A DNA stretch of 35,360 bases, from assembly GCF_011050055.1 (NCBI RefSeq), contig NZ_DRGM01000086.1, positions 1 through 35,360 of the forward strand, given 5' to 3'. The position numbers and the translations under genes were made by a program. Positions 7,689 to 15,540 of the stretch are shown in pieces. The notes below the pieces were generated by a model that saw nothing but the letters and a program-made list of their open reading frames with translations, searched no databases and was not told the origin of the DNA. The first letter of the stretch is position 1. Every line of letters starts with the position of its first letter. The stretch comes from Pseudoalteromonas prydzensis (GTDB lineage Bacteria; Pseudomonadota; Gammaproteobacteria; Enterobacterales; Alteromonadaceae).

Positions 7689-9692
7689 TTATTGACGTGC
7701 TAATGGCCATTGGGCATAGTCACCGAATGTGTCACCAAGCTTTTGATCTGCAGTAAAAAAGTACAGTGGTTTGCCTTTATACGCCCATTGACGTTTGCTA
7801 CTGCCATCATCTTCATTGCGTGTAATGATGCTAAATAAGCCCGTTGCTTGATCATTGTCATTGGCATACAGCGGTGGCCATGTTGCGGCGCAGCCAGCAA
7901 AACAGCTTGATTCGCCTGAATCCTTTTGATCAACATCAAAGGTGTAAAGTGATAGCGTTTGTAGTTCTTCTGCTGTTTTTCCAATGCTTGGCTCTAGCAG
8001 GCCATTAGCAACAAAGTATGCACCTTTAGCAGAGTCATTAAATAAGCGAACAGGAGCCGAGCGTGCCACATACCACACGTCACCAACCCCCTCTCCGCTG
8101 GTTGCTTGTGCATCGCTATCTGCACTAAAAAAGTACAGTGGTTTACCATTAACAGCCCATTGTTTAAAGCCGTCGTTTCTGTCAATAATGCTATAAGAGC
8201 CCGTAGCTTTATCTGCGCTCGTTGCAAGTAGCGGGGGCCAAGCTGTAATGCATGCCGCGCTTGTACAGCTTGAGCTGCCATTGCTATCGGCATTAAAGGT
8301 ATACAGTGCAAAGCCTGTTTTATCTTGTTGTTGCGCAATAAAGTTGCCACTGCCGTCATCAACTAACAATAATGTGCTTCCGGTTACTGTCAGCGTGTCG
8401 CCAAGTGAACTATTTTCTGATGTTAACTGGGTTTTTGCTGCTGGTTTAATAATGTGCCAAACGCCACCTAAGCCGTCGCCATTAGCTTGAGCTTTGTCGG
8501 TGTCATTTGCAAAAAAGTATAAGGGTTGCTGCTGGTAAGCCCATTGTTTAGTGCCATCTTCTCGCGTGAAAATACTAAAATCACCAGTTGCTTCGCTATT
8601 TTCATTGGCTAAAAATGGTGGCCAAGTAACAGCGCAGTTGGCGCTACAATTAGAGGCGCTATTAGCGTCGTTATCGAAGGTATAAAGCGTATGTTGATCG
8701 AAGTTTGTTACTGTGGTTATAAAACTACCTGGTGCGGCGGGATCTTCAGCTAATATGCTGGTTTTACCACTGGCAGTTAACAAAGTGCCTGCATCATTAG
8801 TACGGAAAATTGCGGGTTCCGTTGTCGCTAGATGCCACACATTACCTACATTGTCGCCTAATTTATCACCTTGCGTTTGATCACTAGCAAAAAAGTACAA
8901 TGGCTTACCATTATATGCCCACTGCTTGCTATCGTTTCGGCTCAGTAACGAAAACAATCCTTCGCTATGGGCTCCTTGATCAGCCATTAGCGGCGGCCAA
9001 GTATTTACACATTGGTCACTCGTACAGTTAGTCGTGTCGATAGCATCAACATCAAAGATATACAAACTAAAACCAGTTTTATCAATTCGCGCTAACTCGA
9101 TAACCTCAGATGCAGAGCTTGCTACTCGTACCACGTCACTCCCAACGAGCTGTTGTTCATTAATAACTACTGGTCGCGGGCGAGCTAAATGCCAAATATT
9201 ATTGAGACCATCACCGTTAATGTCGCCTTCACTACTATCATTAACATACTGATATAATGGACGGCCATGTAACGCCCACTGTAATGTGCCGTCATCTCGA
9301 TTTATAATGCTGAAATCATCACTGGCTTGGCTATTTTGTTCAGCCAGCAAAGGTGGCCAAATAGCGGCGCAGCTACTGCTGTCATTACTTGAACCCGCAG
9401 CCGCTCCCTGCTCTGCATTACACACCGATTGATCTTTTGGATCATTTGCAAATACATATAACGACAAACCAAACTCACTTGTAAACACAGTGCCGTTTTC
9501 AGCTAGGCTCACTTTTTTAGGCTGCGTTGATTGAACAGGAAACTGGCTACCACTCGGTGTGCTTGTTACTGGCGGCTTAGCTTGCTCTGCTGGCGTTGTT
9601 TGGGTTGTATTATTATCACTTCCGCCACAGGCTGTTAAACTCATTGACACAACTGCCAATGCAACCAAGCGAGATACTTTATTTATTTTCAT
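7689..9692 (-). CDS. Five-repeat Yx(FWY)xxD lipoprotein (COG4315 type)
   Basis: A 667-aa lipoprotein with lipobox LTAC (C22). It carries five tandem units of about 120 residues, each with LYxFxxD, a pair of cysteines, a WPP motif (IWPPLLA, TWPPLMA, TWPPFLA, AWPPLLA, TWPPLYA), then FSIxxRxDGxxQWAxxGxPLYFFxxD and a tryptophan phrase such as GxVWHLA. This is the secreted repeat behind the conserved Yx(FWY)xxD lipoprotein family, whose role is unknown; single-repeat members are the rule, so five is long. It is the first gene of the six-gene operon, and its partners are a cytochrome lipoprotein and a heme-bearing barrel, which suggests a redox or metal-related role at the surface. AGAGAG lies 7 nt before the ATG. 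Confidence 0.85.
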   Translation of the reverse strand: MKINKVSRLVALAVVSMSLTACGGSDNNTTQTTPAEQAKPPVTSTPSGSQFPVQSTQPKKVSLAENGTVFTSEFGLSLYVFANDPKDQSVCNAEQGAAAGSSNDSSSCAAIWPPLLAEQNSQASDDFSIINRDDGTLQWALHGRPLYQYVNDSSEGDINGDGLNNIWHLARPRPVVINEQQLVGSDVVRVASSASEVIELARIDKTGFSLYIFDVDAIDTTNCTSDQCVNTWPPLMADQGAHSEGLFSLLSRNDSKQWAYNGKPLYFFASDQTQGDKLGDNVGNVWHLATTEPAIFRTNDAGTLLTASGKTSILAEDPAAPGSFITTVTNFDQHTLYTFDNDANSASNCSANCAVTWPPFLANENSEATGDFSIFTREDGTKQWAYQQQPLYFFANDTDKAQANGDGLGGVWHIIKPAAKTQLTSENSSLGDTLTVTGSTLLLVDDGSGNFIAQQQDKTGFALYTFNADSNGSSSCTSAACITAWPPLLATSADKATGSYSIIDRNDGFKQWAVNGKPLYFFSADSDAQATSGEGVGDVWYVARSAPVRLFNDSAKGAYFVANGLLEPSIGKTAEELQTLSLYTFDVDQKDSGESSCFAGCAATWPPLYANDNDQATGLFSIITRNEDDGSSKRQWAYKGKPLYFFTADQKLGDTFGDYAQWPLARQ

Positions 9693-9727
9693 TTATATAC
9701 TCTCTGAATTTTAAGGGTTCGAGAGCA

Positions 9728-9754
9728 ATTACGCCGTTAACCAAAAAAAGTTGC
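9728..9754 (-). promoter_or_regulatory. Candidate ECF-type promoter of the six-gene operon
   Basis: On the minus strand GCAAC (9750-9754) and CGTAAT (9728-9733) are 16 bp apart, upstream of the lipoprotein gene at 9692. An AAC-type -35 and a CGT-type -10 are usual for ECF sigma factors. GCAAC also precedes the TATAAT in front of the sigma gene. The match is short and unproven. Confidence 0.35.
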
Positions 9755-9849
9755 AGTGCATATAAATTTTTTTCATTTATTTTTTAATTACCTGAAATTA
9801 GGCAGTCAATTAAATAAGGATTGCCGTGTAGGCTGGGAAGCGTTATGGG

Positions 9850-9878
9850 AAGGATGGTTCAAATTGCAAACCATCCTT
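9850..9878. repeat. Perfect 10-bp inverted repeat
   Basis: AAGGATGGTT (9850-9859) and AACCATCCTT (9869-9878) flank nine bases. It lies in the gap after the gene ending at 9947 and before the lipoprotein promoter. There is no T-tract on the minus strand, so an ordinary intrinsic terminator is not clear. Confidence 0.5.
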
Positions 9879-9946
9879 GAAGGTTACCAACTTGCGCTAT
9901 CTATTGATGAACATTGGTGATTAAGAAACAGGTAATTGCAGCTAAT

Positions 9947-10366
9947 TTACGACTTATCATTGCAAAAAGCGCTAAAAACAAGATGGCTGATAGCGCCAAT
10001 AGCAGCCCCTACAATTAAAGCTTTAAAACCACCAAAAAGATTTATTAATAACCAGTACCCTTGTCCTGCTCCCAATGAACCTTTTTGCATGATGTCAGCT
10101 AACATCATGTAGTTCCATCCAAGGTGCAACATCACAGGAGCAACAAATGAGCCAAGTACGAGCCAGTAAAACAAAGCTTCTATTGGCTTTTTACATTTAA
10201 TATCCATAAACCAAAGTACTATCAATGGCAGTAGTATTGGAATAGATAAAACGATTGAAGTGCCAATAGCGCTTAAAATAGTACTACCACCCATAACAAA
10301 ACCTAAACATGCCATCGTCATTGCGATCGCAACACTACATAAAGCAATTTTGGTAATTATCGACAT
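9947..10366 (-). CDS. Small four-helix membrane protein, unknown function
   Basis: A 139-aa hydrophobic protein with about four transmembrane helices (KIALCSVAIAMTMACLGFVM; IVLSIPILLPLIVLWFM; LFYWLVLGSFVAPVMLHLGW; FGGFKALIVGAAIGAISHLV). No family is recognised. The start at 10366 is chosen because AAGGA lies 8 nt upstream; an in-frame start at 10393 would add nine residues without such support. It follows another unknown membrane protein gene by 74 bp, at the edge of the accessory island. Confidence 0.6.
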   Translation of the reverse strand: MSIITKIALCSVAIAMTMACLGFVMGGSTILSAIGTSIVLSIPILLPLIVLWFMDIKCKKPIEALFYWLVLGSFVAPVMLHLGWNYMMLADIMQKGSLGAGQGYWLLINLFGGFKALIVGAAIGAISHLVFSAFCNDKS

Positions 10367-10440
10367 AAATATCATCCTTGAAAACAGCTGCACCAGTCTA
10401 AATTTAGTTAATTAAACTATATTTGCTAGGCCAACATACT

Positions 10441-10863
10441 TTATGTAATCCGCTCAGCATCATCTAACATTTTTACTGGCAGTTGATTTTTCAACCATAA
10501 AAGGTGCTGGAGGATATGGACAACACTAAAAAATAGCGGTCCTCCAATTATAAATAATTTATACCAGCTAAAACTTAAGCTAAGAAACTCACCTTGATAG
10601 TTACAACTCAACCAATACACATAGAGCAAATTAGATGCTAAATGAGGAAGAACGTAGTAAGTGTTTTTATATGTAATTCCATTTACATCCATATCGATGA
10701 AGTCACCTAACCCAAGGTGTCGTAACTCTGGAAAATGAGGCTTTGGGATTTCATCAACAATTACAAAATATGCCTGTTGTAAAAATTCCAAAGAATAAAA
10801 GCCTTTAAACTCGTCAAAAATGTAGAGCAAGCGACCCTTTGTTCTTGGTGCTTTAAAAAACAA
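10441..10863 (-). pseudogene. Membrane protein of unknown function, probably 5'-truncated
   Basis: A 140-residue reading frame whose only upstream start is TTG at 10863 with no ribosome-binding site. The frame stays open further upstream into sequence that matches the 3' end of a group II intron (10870-10910), so the natural N-terminus was probably lost by the event that left that remnant. It contains a possible transmembrane segment (about residues 97-118, LFIIGGPLFFSVVHIL) and a charged N-terminal part. The family is not recognised. A shorter protein starting at the internal ATG in DMDVNG is possible. Confidence 0.4.
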
Positions 10864-10869
10864 TGAATT

Positions 10870-10910
10870 ATGGGTAACATGAGGGCTGGAGAGTTCCAGC
10901 TACCCGATTA
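10870..10910 (+). mobile_element. Group II intron 3'-end remnant (domain VI)
   Basis: The stretch aligns well with the 3' end of the group II intron remnant at 16946-16993: both run from ATGGGT through GGCTG to TACCCGATTA. Here GCTGGA and TCCAGC form a hairpin, then an unpaired TA, then CCC pairing back to GG. This gives the bulged branch-point A a few bases before the 3' splice site expected of domain VI. The rest of the intron is absent. Confidence 0.5.
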
Positions 10911-10958
10911 GCTTTATTTGAGTGCATTTAACTCAGCTTTAAGGCTTTTTAATTTGAT

Positions 10959-10982
10959 GAAATGTGCCTGTCCTATTTTTCC
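10959..10982. repeat. 24-bp direct repeat, copy 1
   Basis: Identical over 24 bp to 12154-12177, with core TGTGCCTGTCCTATTTTTCC. The two copies bracket the PD40 gene and a gene remnant, about 1.2 kb. Similar CCTGTCC-containing elements accompany RAYT-type transposases in some proteobacteria, but no transposase is present here. Confidence 0.85.
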
Positions 10983-11085
10983 TCTTTTTTCCTCCATATG
11001 TCCCTTAAATTAATCAAAAATTATGACGATTGCACAAGGCGCATCGTCTCTTATGACGTCGTTGTTATTTCGATTTCAATAGTTA

Positions 11086-11970
11086 TCACTGCTTAGGCTT
11101 TAGGGTTTCAATGATTTTTGCATCAACCCAGTAAATATCGCCTTCAGGTTGTGTGCCGTCTGTATCCCGAACGGGTTTTCGGTTAAAGAAAAGATACTTA
11201 CCGTCTGGAGATACATAGCCACTCGCTTCTGTTCCATCAGTGTTAATGCTATCGCCTAAGTTTATTGCACTACCCCATGCACCATCCGGCTGGCGAAAGC
11301 TGATATACAGATCCGTATCACCAAATCCCTGTTCTTTCTCACTATCCCAGATAATGTAAGACTCATCAGGAGCGATAAACGGATGGGCAGTCCACTTGCC
11401 AGAATTAATATGATCGGCCAGCAATCTCGGCGCCTGGCGCTGGCCGTTTTTAACCTCAGAGATTCTGAGCACATCATTGCTTTTGTAATCATCAAATATA
11501 TAGGTACCATCGGCCGCTGCTGACAGGCGCATAATGCCCCAATCTTCCCGGTCAAACATCGGACCAAGGCTTTTTACCTCTGACCAGCCATCCGCGGTGC
11601 GTTCCCTGTATTTGTTACCCAAATGCAGGGTATTGCCATCTGGTGACAGTATCGGTCGGCCAATTCTGGGGCCAATCACCGACTCTTGCCACTGGTTATT
11701 CTCAAGTTTAAAACGCATTAACCACCACTGTTGCGTATCCACGTCCCTTCTGGAGAAGTAGAACTCGGTTAAATCTGGCGTGAACGAGCCGCTAAAGTCG
11801 CGATGCCGGGTTGAAACATAACCCGGGGCAAATTTCTTCGGTGTTAAACCTGGCGGTACCTGGCCAAGATAAGGTCCTGCTAACAAGGGTAAGCCTTGCT
11901 GAGCGTTATTATCTACTGCCAGAGCCGACGCAGACAGCAAAAGCGCCACAGATAGCCACACATACTTCAT
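11086..11970 (-). CDS. Exported PD40-type beta-propeller protein
   Basis: A 294-aa protein with a signal peptide (MKYVWLSVALLLSASALA). The body contains PD40/TolB-like blades: FTPDLTEFYFSRRD, LSPDGNTLHLGNK, IAPDESYIIWDSEKE and VSPDGKYLFFNRK. These propellers bind proteins or small ligands in the periplasm; no catalytic residues are seen. The ATG at 11970 has AAGGA 7 nt upstream, preferred to the in-frame start at 11988. Its G+C appears higher than its neighbours' and it lies between two copies of a 24-bp direct repeat, so horizontal arrival is likely. Confidence 0.8.
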   Translation of the reverse strand: MKYVWLSVALLLSASALAVDNNAQQGLPLLAGPYLGQVPPGLTPKKFAPGYVSTRHRDFSGSFTPDLTEFYFSRRDVDTQQWWLMRFKLENNQWQESVIGPRIGRPILSPDGNTLHLGNKYRERTADGWSEVKSLGPMFDREDWGIMRLSAAADGTYIFDDYKSNDVLRISEVKNGQRQAPRLLADHINSGKWTAHPFIAPDESYIIWDSEKEQGFGDTDLYISFRQPDGAWGSAINLGDSINTDGTEASGYVSPDGKYLFFNRKPVRDTDGTQPEGDIYWVDAKIIETLKPKQ

Positions 11971-12019
11971 CCGATATTCCTTAAACATTATCCAGTACCA
12001 CCTTGTTTATTTTCGCTCT

Positions 12020-12153
12020 TTAGTTTGGGTGTGCTTCAAATTGCTGAGCGTTATCACCAATTTTCAACCAGGCTGGTTTATCCGCAACAAACTCGTGAAA
12101 TTGGTTTTCAATGTCGATTTCACCGTCAATGCAATGGGCATTGATAGGAAAAA
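12020..12153 (-). pseudogene. C-terminal gene remnant cut by the direct repeat
   Basis: On the minus strand an open frame of about 44 codons ends at TAA (12020-12022) and reads in part CIDGEIDIENQFHEFVADKP, then AWLKIGDNAQQFEAHPN. It has normal coding character but no start. It begins at the edge of the 24-bp repeat copy at 12154-12177, as though the 5' part was removed. It ends 49 bp upstream of the PD40 gene. The family is not recognised. Confidence 0.4.
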
Positions 12154-12177
12154 GAAATGTGCCTGTCCTATTTTTCC
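12154..12177. repeat. 24-bp direct repeat, copy 2
   Basis: Second exact copy of the element at 10959-10982, in the same orientation. Together they mark the ends of a segment that may have moved or been duplicated as a unit. Confidence 0.85.
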
Positions 12178-12218
12178 ACGGTACTATGAACCTTTATTTT
12201 TTAAAAACTAAAATCAGA

Positions 12219-13373
12219 CTAAAAAATTGCAGGGTCAGTCACATCCCATATTTTAAGTTTAGTTAGGATTTTCGGTATTTCGTAAGTAAAAACATTTGCA
12301 TCGAGTGAAGAGCTATTACACATACCAACAAAGGCTACTTGCTCCTTGGGTCTACGGATATAACTAGTGCTTGTACCCATCCATCCGCCATTGTGCAGCG
12401 TATAATTCGGCTCTATATATTGCCCATTAGCATAAAAAGTTATTCCGTTGTTTTCGAATGAGTGTTGACTATTTGGCGTATTAAATTGAGCCATCAATTT
12501 GTTAGGAGCATCGCCTAATTTCGGGGTATAAAAGTGATTATCCCAAATCAACATATCTTCGAGTGTCGTGTAAAGACCACCGTCACCCACAACAAAAATA
12601 TTTGTTTCATAACGTTTTAATCCAATATCTTTGAATGTTCTATACCCTTCGGCACGGTTAGGTACTATCTCTCGCATATCATCAGCGAAAAAAGTGTCGT
12701 GCATACCAAGCGGTTCAAATATATATTTTGTAGTGTACTCCCGCATGGACATGCCACTGACTTTAGCGACTAACTCCGACAATAAAAAATAAGCGAAGTT
12801 ACTATAAGCCTGTTGCGTATCAGGCTGATGCTCTAAAGGAAGCGATTTTATGACATCGTAGTATTCTTCTTTGGTCAGGTAGTCCTCATCACCAAGTCTG
12901 AACGGACCACCTGCGGTCGACAGTAGTGGTTTGGGTAAGAGCGATTGAAGTGTATCGTAATCTGCCATTCCTGAAACGTGACCTAACATTGAGTTGATAG
13001 TTACTTTTACACCGTAGTCTTTCAAATCAGTAAGATATTTCCGTATATCATCATCAAGGTTAATTTCCCCTTTTTCTGCTAACAACAATACCGCAAGTCC
13101 GGTGAATTGTTTGGATACAGAAGCCATACGAAATACTGATATTGAACTGAGTGGAACCTGATGTTCGATGTTTGCCAAACCATAGCTTTTCTTGAATAAA
13201 AATTGCTGATTCTTAATAACACCTACAGAGCATCCCGGTCCATTAACAGGTATAGACTCTCCTGCAATTCTATCAATTTCCTTTTCCAGTAGTGTTAATT
13301 GTGTTTCGCTTCCCATAACGGCAAATGAAAATAACAAAAGAACCCCAGCGATTGCTTGAATACTTTTATACAT
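12219..13373 (-). CDS. Serine hydrolase of the beta-lactamase/class C (PF00144) family
   Basis: A 384-aa exported enzyme: signal peptide (residues 1-21), then the SxxK catalytic tetrad MASVSK (S85, K88), the Y-x-N motif AYSNFAY (Y190, N192) and a C-terminal HNGG block near residue 338. It also has HVSGMADYD, a variant of the HTSGL phrase. These are the landmarks of penicillin-binding-protein-like esterases and peptidases (EstB, D-aminopeptidase, LACTB-type). The HNGG in place of a canonical KTG, and the overall type, point to a peptidase or esterase rather than a resistance beta-lactamase. AGGGGA lies just before the ATG. It stands alone, with a long non-coding gap upstream. Confidence 0.85.
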   Translation of the reverse strand: MYKSIQAIAGVLLLFSFAVMGSETQLTLLEKEIDRIAGESIPVNGPGCSVGVIKNQQFLFKKSYGLANIEHQVPLSSISVFRMASVSKQFTGLAVLLLAEKGEINLDDDIRKYLTDLKDYGVKVTINSMLGHVSGMADYDTLQSLLPKPLLSTAGGPFRLGDEDYLTKEEYYDVIKSLPLEHQPDTQQAYSNFAYFLLSELVAKVSGMSMREYTTKYIFEPLGMHDTFFADDMREIVPNRAEGYRTFKDIGLKRYETNIFVVGDGGLYTTLEDMLIWDNHFYTPKLGDAPNKLMAQFNTPNSQHSFENNGITFYANGQYIEPNYTLHNGGWMGTSTSYIRRPKEQVAFVGMCNSSSLDANVFTYEIPKILTKLKIWDVTDPAIF

Positions 13374-14193
13374 TAATTTCCCCTTTTTTTATTATTAACT
13401 ATTCTAATAGCTGAATAGTTTCAACACTTCCCTTTACAGCAATCAGTCCAATTATCTACGCACTTCTTCGTAGGTTGGCTTTTTTTGTTGAAAAAGTCAA
13501 CAAAGTGATGAAATGAGCAAAATCGGATGATCACAATTATTGTTATTGGCACTGAAGACATATTTCGAAATTTTGATTACGGCAGCTTTAGCCTTACTGT
13601 GCCTTAAAATTAATAAATATCAGATTTTCTCTTGCTAACACTTACATTTAAAAGTGGCAAACCAAAATGCAATTGGATGGTTAGGCTTGATGCAATTGAG
13701 TGGCACTAATGGTAGATATTTTCCATCAAAACTCGACGCCTAGGGCAACTAACGAGCCTGTAGAATAACTCGTTTTTGATTTATTTTTATTGATGCATTA
13801 ACCATAGCCGAGTTCCTATTTTGATTCAATCGCTTACTTCGATTTTACGTAAAATATAAAAGAGGATTTGCTGTTGCTTTAATGGGCGTTTTGGAAGGTA
13901 TGACAGGTCTTTGAATGGCTCATTTGAGGGGGTAAGGGCTTACCCTAATCAGTGCATCGTGTTTTGTAGCTTTTTTATATTGTGAACAAGACACTACAGT
14001 TGTCGCAGTAAAAAAATGGGTCAAATCCTGAGGGCTCCCTCTCAGGGTCACCCATTTGGTTCCATAGTTTTTGACACCTTTATTCCCGAGTAAGTTAATA
14101 AAACAAGCGACTTAGCTTATTGACTTAAAGGGATCTCATGTGTCCGCGATTATTTATTGTTTTATAACTGCAGCAATCATTTTCTGTTTACAC
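13374..14193. other. Non-coding gap without a recognisable gene
   Basis: About 820 bp with no convincing reading frame on either strand. The longest short frames (for example 26 codons near 13527-13607) have no upstream signal or family resemblance. The only clear structure is the hairpin at 14014-14057. The gap may hold decayed genes of the accessory island. Confidence 0.5.
14014..14057. terminator. Long imperfect hairpin, terminator-like on both strands
   Basis: AAATGGGT (14014-14021) pairs with ACCCATTT (14050-14057), and inside it CCTGAG (14027-14032) pairs with CTCAGG (14041-14046). As run up to the left arm and Ts follow the right arm, so it could end transcription either way, but no gene abuts it. 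It may be a mobile repeat. Confidence 0.45.
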
Positions 14194-14216
14194 ACTAGTA
14201 TTTAGTTGATACTAGT
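14187..14216 (+). promoter_or_regulatory. Promoter and palindromic operator of the padR operon
   Basis: ACTAGTAT (14194-14201) and ATACTAGT (14209-14216) are perfect 8-bp arms around 7 bp. TTTACA at 14187-14192 can serve as the -35, with a -10-like GATACT or TACTAG inside the right arm. The palindrome therefore covers the promoter, as expected for autorepression by the PadR protein encoded at 14260. Confidence 0.55.
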
Positions 14217-14259
14217 GATAAGTTAGCACTACTGTTAACTAAACACTAGCAATATTAAT

Positions 14260-14652
14260 GTGAATGAGCTTAATGACAAAAACGCACAAGAGCAGCAAGC
14301 TATTGACGCGTTGACTAAAAAGTTTACTAAGGAGATCAGTGCCGGTACCTCTGCATTGGTTTTGCTTAGCATACTCAAAAATGCCGATAAACCACTCTAC
14401 GGCTACCAAATTGGTAGCTTACTTAATACAGATAAGCAGGGCGCGATTTACCCTGTGCTCAGAAATATGGAAGCAAAAGGCTTACTAAATAGTCAAGTGA
14501 AAATGTCCCCAACTGGCCCGCCAAGAAAGTATTTCACCATTTCTAAACTTGGCAAAGCAGTACTGGCTCAATGGGTTCAAATTTGGGAGCAAACACAACA
14601 ACTCGTTAATCAAGCGATTAGTGGCAAGACAAATGGAGACAATGATGTCTAA
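14260..14652 (+). CDS. PadR-family transcriptional regulator
   Basis: A 130-aa winged-helix regulator. The PadR domain spans about residues 28-105: LVLLSILKNADKPLYGYQIG, then the recognition segment GAIYPVLRNMEAKGLL and the wing PPRKYFTISKLGKAVL. The start is GTG at 14260; no in-frame ATG lies nearby, and the ribosome-binding sequence is weak. The next gene begins 8 bp before its stop, so they are translationally coupled. The palindrome just upstream suggests it represses its own operon. PadR proteins often respond to membrane stress, antimicrobials or phenolics; the signal here is unknown. Confidence 0.88.
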   Translation: MNELNDKNAQEQQAIDALTKKFTKEISAGTSALVLLSILKNADKPLYGYQIGSLLNTDKQGAIYPVLRNMEAKGLLNSQVKMSPTGPPRKYFTISKLGKAVLAQWVQIWEQTQQLVNQAISGKTNGDNDV

Positions 14653-15520
14653 TGATCAAGTAGAACAGAATATTCAAGACTATTTAAGTGCATTAACCGC
14701 ACAATTGCAGGGCCAAGATATTGCATTGATCCAAGATGCACTCTATGACGCAGAAAACCACTTCCGTTGCGCCTTTGATGCTGCTGGGCGTCAGCCTAGT
14801 GCCATATTCGACATTATAAAAAGCTACGGTACCCCTAAGGAAATTGCAAAATACTACTGTGATATGGAGTTAACGGTTAATTGGGCAATTTACGGCATTT
14901 GCACATCTAATATCATAGCTCCCAAAAATACCTCAATGTTTGCGATTCTTAAAGATATGTCAGCATACAAGGCGCTTATCTATGCATTTATCCGCCCACC
15001 TTTAAGTATTGCATACTTTGCTTGGACCCTGATGGTAGGCTTGTGCAGCGCAGCGGCATCGTTGTTTATTGTTGGCCTACCAATATTGGTTTTTTATATG
15101 AAGTCGATGCAGTACTTGTCATTATTAGAAGGTCGCTTAATCGAAAGTTTATTGCGCTTAAGAATGCCAAGACGTCCCGCCAATACTGATATTAGCATGA
15201 AGCAAAAAGTGTTAGACCCACTGCTACTTAGGAGAAACTGGTCAACAAGTCTTTATTTATTTTTGCAGCTGCCGCTGGCAATTGTGTATTTATTATTGAT
15301 TGTGCTGCCAACTATACTGGCCACTTGTTTATTCTTATCACCTATCGTTGATCCGATACTTCATACCATTTATCCAACTTTTGAAATTGATATCAATTGG
15401 TATTGGTTACCAGCAACAACCATTGTTAGCACAGGCCTACTTATGCTTACGCTGTTCTTAGCCAAATTGCTGGGCACACATCATAGCAAGCTTGCCAAAG
15501 CTATGCTTGTTGCTGCTTAA
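14645..15520 (+). CDS. HAAS-domain membrane protein with a sensor-like transmembrane region
   Basis: A 291-aa protein. The N-terminal soluble part (residues 1-75; SNDQVEQNIQDYLSALTAQL, then ALYDAENHF and IIKSYGTPKEIAKYY) is a HAAS/DUF1700-like helical domain that typically travels with PadR regulators. The C-terminal part has about four transmembrane helices, in the pattern of the Sensor domain PF13796 (IRPPLSIAYFAWTLMVGL; LFIVGLPILVFYMKSM; LFLQLPLAIVYLLLIVLP; a final helix near 265-285). The ATG at 14645 has GGAG 6 nt upstream, inside the padR 3' end. It probably senses membrane state and passes this to PadR, by inference from context. Confidence 0.75.
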   Translation: MSNDQVEQNIQDYLSALTAQLQGQDIALIQDALYDAENHFRCAFDAAGRQPSAIFDIIKSYGTPKEIAKYYCDMELTVNWAIYGICTSNIIAPKNTSMFAILKDMSAYKALIYAFIRPPLSIAYFAWTLMVGLCSAAASLFIVGLPILVFYMKSMQYLSLLEGRLIESLLRLRMPRRPANTDISMKQKVLDPLLLRRNWSTSLYLFLQLPLAIVYLLLIVLPTILATCLFLSPIVDPILHTIYPTFEIDINWYWLPATTIVSTGLLMLTLFLAKLLGTHHSKLAKAMLVAA

Positions 15521-15540
15521 AAAGATAATTAGGAATAAAC

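Noticed and set aside
12219..13373. Beta-lactamase-family gene as an antibiotic-resistance determinant
   Set aside because: The motif set (SVSK, YSN, HNGG) and variant HVSGM phrase fit the broad serine hydrolase/peptidase group. Nothing ties it to resistance.
13527..13607. Short plus-strand frame of 26 codons starting at an ATG
   Set aside because: No ribosome-binding site, no family resemblance, and a length expected by chance in A/T-rich sequence.
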